Below the pieces are notes generated by a model. That model searched no databases and was not told the origin of the DNA. It was given only the letters and a program-made list of their open reading frames with translations. Source: WHSW01 sp963821345 (GTDB lineage: Bacteria > Actinomycetota > Thermoleophilia > Solirubrobacterales > 70-9). From it: DNA of 64,000 bases. The DNA lies in NCBI GenBank assembly GCA_963821345.1, contig CAWGDM010000002.1, positions 248,001-312,000 of the forward strand. The letters run 5' to 3'. The position numbers and the translations under genes were made by a program. Below are positions 49,054 through 56,536 of this stretch, one piece after another. The number at the start of each line of letters is the position of its first letter. Positions within the stretch are counted from its first letter, which is position 1.

Positions 49054-50520
49054 CTAGAGGAACTTGCGCTGCTTCATCGTCGCCTGGATCTGGGCGACGT
49101 GGGCACCGCCGTAGAGGAGCTGATCAGCGGCGATCAGGTTCTTGGCGCCCTGCTTGAAGTTCGTCTTCTCGGTGTTCGCGAAGTTCGCCTCGAGCACCAC
49201 CCGGTCCATCACCGACTGGCCGTTGACGTCATTGCCGAGCTGCGTGCGCAGCTCGAACAGCGTCGACGACCAGACCATGCCGACGCAGTGGATCTCCTTC
49301 TGGCACTTGTTCTCGGCCTTCTTGACGTCGATCGTCAGGTTGGCGACCCGGCCGCAGGTGCCGGTCGGCGAGTAGGGGATCCCGTCCCAGTCGAAGATGC
49401 AGGTGTCGAACTTGCTGCCGCCGGTGAGCAGGTTGGACATCGCGGCGGCCATGTAGTCGCCGAAGCCCTCGCCCATGGTCGCGCCCTCGCGCTTGCGCAG
49501 CGACTTCGGGGCCGCTTGATCCTGGAGCGAGTGGCCGTACTCGTGGATGATCACATCGGCGTCCTCGCCGTCGTCGATCCCGCCGGTGCCGAGCACGAGC
49601 TCATGGGTCGCCGACGAGTAGAACGAGTTGTCGTCGGGGATCGCGTCGGCGAGCACCTTCTGGGGCTTCGAGCGCAGCGACTTGGAGAGCCCGAGGCTGT
49701 CGGCATAGGCGCGGGTGCGGTCGATGTGGAAGTAGGCCATCACCGCCTCGAACTCGTTGTCGGAGCGGTTGAGCGCGCTGAAGTCAGCGCTCGGGGCGCA
49801 GACCTTCTTCCCCTTCTTGCTCAGCCGCGCGTCGACGTAGGTGCCCTTCAGGCAGCCGTTGGGATCGGTGAGGCGGTCGAGCGTGACCGGCACCTGCAGC
49901 GAGTCCAGCAGCGCGTAGTCCTTGTCGTTCTTGTCCTTGAGCCCGTCGTAGCTGCCCTGCTCGACGACCGGGTTCGGGTTGAAGATCCGGGCGGCGCCGT
50001 AACGCAACAGGTCGGTCGAGCGCAGCACCGTGGCGCTGCGCGCATCGACGGTGACGTCGAAGTCGCCGAGCGGGTCGGCGGCGGGCAGGGTGACGCGCCA
50101 GGCGAGCCGCCCGCTGGGCGTGATCCCGAGCTCAGCCGTCGCCGGGGCCCGCATCGAGTCGACACCGTTGGCGGCCTTCGCGGCCGCGATCGCCGCGGCC
50201 TTCGAGATCGCCGCCGAGGTGTCCTGGGGGTCGAGCCCGTCCACGGTCGAGTCGGAGAGCACGCGTGCCGGCGAGCCCTCGGGGTCGACGACGACCGCCT
50301 CGGCCCCGAACACCGGCAGGCCGCCCACGCTCTGGGCGTAGTGCTGGATCAGGCCCCCGCCGGGGACGGTCGCCGCACGCGTCGCGCGCAGCTGGACGAG
50401 GGGCGCGTCCGCGCGGCTCGCCACCCGGGCGAGCGGCTCCGCCGAAGCGGAGCCGGCGATCACAAGGTTGGCGGCGATCACGACCGCCACCCCGACAGCT
50501 GTGCGGAGTCTCCCTGCCAT
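49054..50520 (-). CDS. Secreted M36/fungalysin-like zinc metalloprotease with FTP-type propeptide
   Basis: The 488-residue protein has a signal peptide (about 1-28, ending SASA), a propeptide with FTP-like features (HYAQSVGGLPVFGAEAVVVD, GRLAWRVTLP) and a catalytic domain with the zinc motif HEYGHSLQ and downstream EGFGDYMAA supplying the third ligand Glu. It should self-activate and cleave proteins outside the cell. ATG 50520 is preferred to ATG 50526 since TAAGGT (50527-50532) lies exactly 6 nt upstream and would make the first ATG part of the promoter spacing. Confidence 0.88.
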   Translation of the reverse strand: MAGRLRTAVGVAVVIAANLVIAGSASAEPLARVASRADAPLVQLRATRAATVPGGGLIQHYAQSVGGLPVFGAEAVVVDPEGSPARVLSDSTVDGLDPQDTSAAISKAAAIAAAKAANGVDSMRAPATAELGITPSGRLAWRVTLPAADPLGDFDVTVDARSATVLRSTDLLRYGAARIFNPNPVVEQGSYDGLKDKNDKDYALLDSLQVPVTLDRLTDPNGCLKGTYVDARLSKKGKKVCAPSADFSALNRSDNEFEAVMAYFHIDRTRAYADSLGLSKSLRSKPQKVLADAIPDDNSFYSSATHELVLGTGGIDDGEDADVIIHEYGHSLQDQAAPKSLRKREGATMGEGFGDYMAAAMSNLLTGGSKFDTCIFDWDGIPYSPTGTCGRVANLTIDVKKAENKCQKEIHCVGMVWSSTLFELRTQLGNDVNGQSVMDRVVLEANFANTEKTNFKQGAKNLIAADQLLYGGAHVAQIQATMKQRKFL

Positions 50521-50526
50521 GTTCAT

Positions 50527-50532
50527 ACCTTA
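50527..50532 (-). promoter_or_regulatory. Predicted -10 element (TAAGGT) of the metalloprotease gene, leaderless
   Basis: TANNNT hexamer ending 6 nt before ATG 50520. It directly abuts the alternative ATG 50526, which argues against that start. Confidence 0.5.
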
Positions 50533-50565
50533 GCCGTAGACACCGGCGGCGACCGAAAAGAGCGG

Positions 50566-52230
50566 TCAGACCTCGACCACGACCGGGAGGATCATCGGCC
50601 GCCGGCGCAGCCGGTCGTATACGAACTCGGCGATGTCGTCGTGGAGATCCTCCTGCAGCAGCACCGGCTCGGTGACTCCGTCCTTGGCGAGCCGGTCGAG
50701 TGAGTCCTCGACCGCCTCGCGCAGATCGTCGAGCAGGTCCTCGTCGGCGTCCTCGAGAAACGGAACGCCGCGGAAGATCACCTCCGGTTCGGCGACCGAA
50801 TCGCCCTCCTCCGCGGAGAGCGTGACCACGACGATGAAGACGCCGTCGGCCGAGAGCGTGCGGCGGTCGCGCAGGGCGACGTCGTCCGGGTCGCCGATGT
50901 CGACGCCGTCGACGAACATCATCCCCGCCCGCGTGCGCTCCTTCAGCCGCGCGCCGTTGCCGTCGAACTCGAGCGCCACGCCGTTGCGCCCGCGGAACAC
51001 GTTCTCGGCCGGGACCCCGACCGCCTCGGCGAGTTCGGAGTGCAGGCGCAGGCGCCGGTGGTCGCCGTGGGCCGGCAGCACATAGCGGGGCTTGGTCAGG
51101 TTGAGCATCAGCTTCAGCTCCTCCTGCCACCCGTGGCCGGAGGCGTGGATCGGGGCGTCGGCCGCCGTCACCACCTGGGCGCCGATCTCGAAGATCCGGT
51201 CGATCGTCTCGTTCACCGAGCGCTCGTTGCCGGGGATCGGGCTGGCCGAGAAGACGACCGTGTCGCCCGAGTGCAGCTCGATGTCGCGGTGGTCGTTGTA
51301 GGCCATCCGCCGCAGCGCCGAGAGCGGCTCGCCCTGACTGCCGGTCGAGATCGCGATCACCTTCTCGTCGGGAAAGTCCTCGATCTCCTTCGGCGAGATC
51401 AGCAGGCCCGACGGGGCGTTGGCGATTCCGAGGTTGGAGGCGATGTTGAAGTTCTTGCGCATCGAGCGCCCGACCAGTGCCACCCTGCGGTCGAGCTGCG
51501 CGGCCGCGTCGATCACCTGCTGGACCCGGTGCACGTTGGAGGCGAAGCAGGTGACGATGATCCGCCCGTCGATCCGCGAGAAGCGATCGAGCAGCGCCGG
51601 GCCGACGGCCGACTCCGACGGCGCCACTCCGGGGCGGTCGGCGTTGGTCGAGTCGCCGAACAGGCAGAGCAGGCCCTCGCGGCCGAACTCGGCCAGCCGC
51701 GAGACGTCGGCGGGGCGACCGTCGACCGGTGTCTGGTCGAACTTGTAGTCGCCGGTCAGCAGGATCGTGCCCAGCGACGTGGTGACCGCGACCCCGCGCG
51801 CATCCGGGATCGAGTGCGACATGTGCACCATCTCGAGCTCGAACGGCCCCGCCTGGACCCGCTCGCCGATCTCGAGCACCTCGAGCGGAGCGTCGCGGAT
51901 CTTGTGCTCCTCGAGTTTCGACCGGACCAGGCCGATGGTCAGCGGGCCGCTGTAGATCGCGGGCGGCAGGCCGATCTCGCGCAGGACGTACGGCAGGGCG
52001 CCGACGTGGTCCTCGTGACCGTGGGTGAGCACGATCGCCTCGATCTCCTCGGCGCGCTCGCGCAGGTAGGAGAAGTCGGGCAACACCAGGTCGATCCCGA
52101 GCATCTCCGCGGTCGGGAACATCAGCCCGGTGTCGACGACGACGATCCGGCCCTCGTGCTCGACGACGGTCATGTTCTTGCCGATCTCCCCCAGCCCCCC
52201 GAGCGGGAGCAGACGCACCGAGTCAGCCAC
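50566..52230 (-). CDS. rnj: Ribonuclease J
   Basis: The 554-residue metallo-beta-lactamase/beta-CASP nuclease has GGLGEIGKNM (11-20), the zinc motif HGHEDH (70-75), SHSIPDA, GDYKFDQTP and the beta-CASP motifs GDSTNADRPG and HASGHGWQEEL. It degrades RNA 5'-3' and as an endonuclease. GTG 52230 begins three bases after the dapA stop, so the two genes are translationally coupled; dapA-rnj is a known actinobacterial pair. The C-terminal domain (about 460-554) is complete. Confidence 0.96.
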   Translation of the reverse strand: MADSVRLLPLGGLGEIGKNMTVVEHEGRIVVVDTGLMFPTAEMLGIDLVLPDFSYLRERAEEIEAIVLTHGHEDHVGALPYVLREIGLPPAIYSGPLTIGLVRSKLEEHKIRDAPLEVLEIGERVQAGPFELEMVHMSHSIPDARGVAVTTSLGTILLTGDYKFDQTPVDGRPADVSRLAEFGREGLLCLFGDSTNADRPGVAPSESAVGPALLDRFSRIDGRIIVTCFASNVHRVQQVIDAAAQLDRRVALVGRSMRKNFNIASNLGIANAPSGLLISPKEIEDFPDEKVIAISTGSQGEPLSALRRMAYNDHRDIELHSGDTVVFSASPIPGNERSVNETIDRIFEIGAQVVTAADAPIHASGHGWQEELKLMLNLTKPRYVLPAHGDHRRLRLHSELAEAVGVPAENVFRGRNGVALEFDGNGARLKERTRAGMMFVDGVDIGDPDDVALRDRRTLSADGVFIVVVTLSAEEGDSVAEPEVIFRGVPFLEDADEDLLDDLREAVEDSLDRLAKDGVTEPVLLQEDLHDDIAEFVYDRLRRRPMILPVVVEV

Positions 52231-52233
52231 TTA

Positions 52234-53112
52234 CTACCGAGCCCCCGCCAGCAGGCCCTGGCCCGCGAGCGTCGCCCTGATCGACTCGCGCTCGGAGTCC
52301 GAGGCTGCGACCATCGGCAGCCGCACGTGGGCGGCGATCACACCGAGCTGCGCGAGCGCCTCCTTGGTCGAGATCGCCGGCGGCGCAACGGTCAGGCCGG
52401 AGTACAGCGGGCGCAGCTCTGCGTCGATCGCGGCCGCACCCTCGGCGTCCCCGCCGGTGGCGGCGTCGTAAAGGTCGCGCAGCCGCCGCGGGGCGACGTT
52501 GGAGGCGACCAGGATCCCCCCGGCACCGCCGAACTCGAGCGTGCGCAGGAAGACCTCGTCGTTGCCGGCCAGGATCGCGAGCCCCTCGATCGGCCCGAGC
52601 TCGTCGTTGTTGGCCTGCTTGACCGCGACCACGTTGGAGTGCGCGGCGGCGAGCTCGGCAAGCAGCTCGGGGCCGACGTTGATCACGCAGCGTGAGGGGA
52701 TGTTGTAGAGCACCACCGGCGTCTCGCCGGCGGCCTCCGAGACGGCGGCGAAATGCGCGCGCAGGCCGGCCTCGTTGGGCTTGTTGTAGTACGGGGTGAC
52801 CACGAGCACCGCATGGGCGCCCACCCCGCGCGCCTTGCTGGTCAGGTTGACCGAGTGCGCGGTGTCGTTTGAGCCGGTCCCGGCGATCACCGTCGCCTCG
52901 TCGCCGATCTCCTGGAGCACCGCGTCGAACAGGCGCACCTTCTCGTCGTCGGTCAGCGTCGATGCCTCGCCGGTGGTGCCGGCGACGACGACGCCGTGGC
53001 AGCCGTCGTCGACCAGGCGGCGGGCGAGCCGCCGTCCCGCGTCGAGGTCGAGCGCGCCGTCGGATTCAAACGGCGTCACCATCGCCGTCAGCACTCCGCG
53101 GATCTCGCTCAT
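52234..53112 (-). CDS. dapA: 4-hydroxy-tetrahydrodipicolinate synthase
   Basis: The 292-residue TIM-barrel aldolase has Tyr136 (VVLYNIPSR) and the Schiff-base Lys165 (VVAVKQANND), with GTTGEAST binding pyruvate. It condenses pyruvate and aspartate semialdehyde, the first committed step to diaminopimelate and lysine. TACCCT (53119-53124) lies 6 nt before ATG 53112 and overlaps the end of the amidase gene, so dapA and rnj can be transcribed independently of the upstream operon. Confidence 0.96.
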   Translation of the reverse strand: MSEIRGVLTAMVTPFESDGALDLDAGRRLARRLVDDGCHGVVVAGTTGEASTLTDDEKVRLFDAVLQEIGDEATVIAGTGSNDTAHSVNLTSKARGVGAHAVLVVTPYYNKPNEAGLRAHFAAVSEAAGETPVVLYNIPSRCVINVGPELLAELAAAHSNVVAVKQANNDELGPIEGLAILAGNDEVFLRTLEFGGAGGILVASNVAPRRLRDLYDAATGGDAEGAAAIDAELRPLYSGLTVAPPAISTKEALAQLGVIAAHVRLPMVAASDSERESIRATLAGQGLLAGAR

Positions 53113-53116
53113 CGGC

Positions 53117-54571
53117 TCAGGGTACTGCTGCGGCGAACACCGGCGGGGTTCGCTCGATCCACGGCTTCGCCCGCTCGAGCCCGGCGGCGGCGCGGATCAA
53201 CAGATCCTCGCGCCCGAACGGCGCCACCATCTGGATCCCGATCGGCAGGCCGTCGTCGTTCCAGTACAGCGGCACCGAGATCGCGGGCTGGCCGGTGGCG
53301 TTGAACAGCGCCGTGAACGCCCCCGCCGGGATCGCGCGCCGGAAGGCGTCCATCGGGTCCGGGCCCGACTGGTCGTAGGTGCCGAGCGGCACCGGCGGCT
53401 CGGCCATCGTCGGGGTCAGCAGAATGTCGAAGCCGCCCTCGAACCAGCCGGCGATCCCCCGGGCGACGACCTGGTGCAGACCGTGGTCGAGCAGGTAGCG
53501 GCCACTGGTTCGCGCCCGGCCCTCCTCGGCGAGCGCCCAGGTGAGCGGCTCGACGTCGTCGGCGGTCAGCTCGCGGCCGAGCAGCATCCCGAACGTCGCC
53601 AGGCTCGCCTCCTGGGAGGCCGCCCAGCGGGTCAGGAAGGTGTCCTCGAGGTTGAGCGCCTCGGCCGCGCCCTCATCGATCGGTGACGAGGCGCTGAGCT
53701 CGTGGCCCAGATCCTCGAGCAGCTGCGCGGCCTCGCGCACCGCGGCGACGCAGTCGGGGTGCGACTCCAGGCCGGGCACCGGCGGCTGCTCGAGGAACCC
53801 GACCCGCAGAGTGCTCTCGTCGGTGAGCTCCTCGACGTATGGGCGCAGCGGCTCCGGGGCGACATACGGATCGCCCGGCGCCGGCCCCTGGACCGCGTCC
53901 AGGATCGCCGCCGTGTCGCGAACCGAGCGCGTGACCGCGAGCTCGGCCGTCAGCCCGGTGATGTTGTCGCCCACCAGCGGTCCCTCGGAGATCCTCTGGC
54001 GGGTGGGCTTGAGCCCGACGAGCCCGTTGATCGATGCGGGGATCCGGATCGAGCCGCCGCCGTCGTTTGCGTGCGCGGCGGCGACCATCCCCGCGGCCAC
54101 CGCGGCGCCCGAGCCGCCCGAGGAGCCGCCCGTGGTGTGCTCGGTGTTCCACGGGTTGCGGGACGCGCCGTAGGCGACCGGCTCGGTCGTCGGCAGGATG
54201 CCGAGCTCGGGGAGGTTGGTCTTGCCGATGACGACGAAGCCGGCGGCGCGGAAGCGCTGCGCCAGCGTCGTATCGACCGGGCAGCGGAAGTCGGCGTCCT
54301 TGAGCGCCTGCATGCCCATGTGGAGCGGCTGGCCGGCATAGGCGGCGCCGAGGTCCTTGAACAGGAACGGCACCCCCTTGAACGGGCCGTCGGGCAGCTC
54401 GCCCTCGGCCTCCGCGCGGCCCTCGTCGAAGAGCTCGTGGATGACCGCGTTGATCTCGGGGTTGATCGCCTCGACCCGGGCGATCGCCTCCTCGACCAGC
54501 TCGGCCGGGGATGCCTCCCCCGTGCGGACCAGCTCGGCCTGTGCGGTCGCGTCCATCGTCGCGGTTTCCAT
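53117..54571 (-). CDS. Amidase signature family amidase
   Basis: A 484-residue amidase with the Ser-cisSer-Lys triad: Lys in PFLFKDLGAAYAG, and GGSSGGSGAAVAAGM with both Ser. GGGSIRIPASINGLVGLKPT is the conserved segment following. Such enzymes hydrolyse amides of small molecules; the substrate is unknown. SD AAGGAGG 6 nt before ATG 54571 is strong. It is inserted between dapB and dapA in the same orientation, with 11-bp spacing to dapB, but no role in lysine synthesis is implied. Confidence 0.92.
   Translation of the reverse strand: METATMDATAQAELVRTGEASPAELVEEAIARVEAINPEINAVIHELFDEGRAEAEGELPDGPFKGVPFLFKDLGAAYAGQPLHMGMQALKDADFRCPVDTTLAQRFRAAGFVVIGKTNLPELGILPTTEPVAYGASRNPWNTEHTTGGSSGGSGAAVAAGMVAAAHANDGGGSIRIPASINGLVGLKPTRQRISEGPLVGDNITGLTAELAVTRSVRDTAAILDAVQGPAPGDPYVAPEPLRPYVEELTDESTLRVGFLEQPPVPGLESHPDCVAAVREAAQLLEDLGHELSASSPIDEGAAEALNLEDTFLTRWAASQEASLATFGMLLGRELTADDVEPLTWALAEEGRARTSGRYLLDHGLHQVVARGIAGWFEGGFDILLTPTMAEPPVPLGTYDQSGPDPMDAFRRAIPAGAFTALFNATGQPAISVPLYWNDDGLPIGIQMVAPFGREDLLIRAAAGLERAKPWIERTPPVFAAAVP
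53119..53124 (-). promoter_or_regulatory. Predicted internal -10 element (TACCCT) of dapA-rnj, leaderless
   Basis: TANNNT hexamer ending 6 nt before ATG 53112, located at the 3' end of the amidase gene. It would uncouple dapA and rnj from the long upstream operon. Confidence 0.48.
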
Positions 54572-54582
54572 CCAGCGCCTCC

Positions 54583-55248
54583 TTAAAGCAGTTGTTCGAG
54601 CCCAACCGTAACCCGGTCGGGCAGTTCCGAGACCCGCCGCACCGCGAGCAGCACGCCGGGCATGAACGAGCGGCGATCGATCGAATCGTGGCGGATCGAC
54701 AGGGTCTGGCCCTCACCGCCGAGCAGCACCTCCTGGTGGGCGACCAGGCCCGGCAGCCGCACCGAGTGGATCGGCTGGTGGACGTTGCCCCCCGCCTCCG
54801 CGATCAGGTCGGCGGTCCGCTTCGCCGTCCCCGAGGGGGAGTCGAGCTTGCGGTCGTGGTGCAGCTCGATGATCTCGACCTCGGGCATGTGGCGGGCGGC
54901 CTCGGCGGCGAGCCGCATCATCAGCACCGCGCCGATTGCGAAGTTGGGCGCCACGAACACGTTCGCGTCGCCGGCCTCGGCGATTGCCCGCAGCTCGTCG
55001 AGGTCGAAACCGGTGGTCCCGACGACCGCGTGCACGCCGGCGTCGAGGCAGGCGCGGACGTTGTCGACCGCCGTCTCCGGGACGGTGAAGTCGACGACCA
55101 CGTCGCAGTCGCCGAGCACGTCGGCCAGCGCGGCGTCGAGCGCCGGGTCGGCGCGCGCGGTGAGCTCCATGTCATCGGCGCCCTCGACCGCCTCGCAGAC
55201 GGCCTGGCCCATCCGCCCGGCGGCTCCCGAGACGCCGACCCGGATCAC
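54583..55248 (-). CDS. dapB: 4-hydroxy-tetrahydrodipicolinate reductase
   Basis: The 221-residue protein has the nucleotide-binding GAAGRMGQ (8-15), VVGTTGF and the catalytic ELHHDRKLDSPSGTA (His130, His131, Lys134). DapB reduces the DapA product with NAD(P)H. At 221 residues it is shorter than the usual 245-270, with a compact first domain. GTG 55248 overlaps the M16 peptidase stop by 4 bp (GTGA). Part of the minus-strand pnp operon. Confidence 0.95.
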   Translation of the reverse strand: MIRVGVSGAAGRMGQAVCEAVEGADDMELTARADPALDAALADVLGDCDVVVDFTVPETAVDNVRACLDAGVHAVVGTTGFDLDELRAIAEAGDANVFVAPNFAIGAVLMMRLAAEAARHMPEVEIIELHHDRKLDSPSGTAKRTADLIAEAGGNVHQPIHSVRLPGLVAHQEVLLGGEGQTLSIRHDSIDRRSFMPGVLLAVRRVSELPDRVTVGLEQLL

Positions 55249-56534
55249 GCCACCAGGGCTTCGGAGACCGAGCCCGCCGCGGCCCGGAAGCGATCCTCGT
55301 CGGGCCCGACGCACGCCGCGGCCAGGGCTCCCGGGTCGTAGAGGCTGCGGGCGAGCTCGGCGACCTCGTCGCCGGTCACCGCGTCGACGCGCTCCAGCAT
55401 CTCGTCGACGGAGAGCAGCTCGATGTCGAACAGCACCCCGCGCGCCAGCCTGCCCATTCGCGCGCTGGTCGACTCGAGCCCGAGCACCATGCGGCCCTTG
55501 ACGTGCTCCTTGGCGCGGGCCAGCTCATCCGCGGCGACGCCGTCGTCGCGCAGCTTGACCAGCTCGCGGCCGATGATCTCGCAGGCCTCCGCGACGTTGT
55601 CGCCCCGGGTGCCGACGTACATGGCGACGAAGCCGCGGTCGACGAACTCGTGCGTGTAGGAGCCGACCGAGTAGGCGAGGCCGCGCTTCTCGCGAACCTC
55701 GCGGAACAGCCGCGACGACACCGACCCACCGAACACCGTGTCAAGCACCCCGAGCGCGAAGCGCCGCTCGTCCCCGCGGGAGATCCCCGGTCCGCCGAAG
55801 CAGATGTGGTACTGCTCGGTCTCCTTCGGGTAGAAGCTCAGCCGCGCCTGCTCGACCGCGTCGGCGCCGCTCAGGCCGGCGCCGCCGTTGGCGGGCGCCG
55901 GGTCGAGGAGCCGGCCCGAGAGCTCCACGATCCGCTCGTGCTCGACGTGGCCGGCCGCGGCGACGACGATGTTGTCGGCCGTATAGCGCGCGTCGTGGTA
56001 GGCGGCGATCTCGGGCACCGGGATGCCGCCGATCACCTCGGCGCGGCCGAGGACCCGGCGGCCGAGCGGGTGGTCGCCGTAGATCGCCTCGGCGAGCACA
56101 TCGTGGACACGGTCCTGCGGCTCGTCCTCGTACATCGCGATCTCCTCGAGCACCACCTCGCGCTCGGAGTCGATCTCGTCCGGCGGTAGCGACGGCGCCA
56201 GCAGCATCTCGGCCATCAGGTCGAACGCCTCCTCGGTGTGCTCGTCGAGGAAGCGCGCGTGCAGATGGGTGGTCTCCTTGCCGGTCGCGGCGTTGGTGGC
56301 CGCCCCCATGCCGTCGAACAGTTCCGAGATCTCGATCGCCGAATGGCGCTCGGTTCCCTTGAACAGCAGGTGCTCGAGGAAATGCGAGACGCCGGCCTGC
56401 GCCGGCGTCTCGTCACGCGATCCGGTTTTCACCCAGAGGCCGAGGGCCACCGAGCGAACCGAGGGAACGACCTCGGTCGCGACCCGGACGCCCGAGTCGA
56501 GCGTCGTCAGCTCGATGCCCTCAGGTAGCTCCAC
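55245..56534 (-). CDS. M16 family (pitrilysin-like) zinc peptidase
   Basis: The 429-residue protein has the inverted zinc motif HFLEHLLFKGT (HxxEH, about 49-53) with the downstream Glu in DSEREVVLEEIAMYED, and the C-terminal half with RGLAYSVGSY (the R/Y pair). It resembles the processing peptidases encoded beside pnp in Gram-positive bacteria. No signal peptide, so cytoplasmic. GTG 56534 lies 2 bp after the pnp stop. Confidence 0.93.
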   Translation of the reverse strand: MELPEGIELTTLDSGVRVATEVVPSVRSVALGLWVKTGSRDETPAQAGVSHFLEHLLFKGTERHSAIEISELFDGMGAATNAATGKETTHLHARFLDEHTEEAFDLMAEMLLAPSLPPDEIDSEREVVLEEIAMYEDEPQDRVHDVLAEAIYGDHPLGRRVLGRAEVIGGIPVPEIAAYHDARYTADNIVVAAAGHVEHERIVELSGRLLDPAPANGGAGLSGADAVEQARLSFYPKETEQYHICFGGPGISRGDERRFALGVLDTVFGGSVSSRLFREVREKRGLAYSVGSYTHEFVDRGFVAMYVGTRGDNVAEACEIIGRELVKLRDDGVAADELARAKEHVKGRMVLGLESTSARMGRLARGVLFDIELLSVDEMLERVDAVTGDEVAELARSLYDPGALAAACVGPDEDRFRAAAGSVSEALVA

Positions 56535-56536
56535 GG

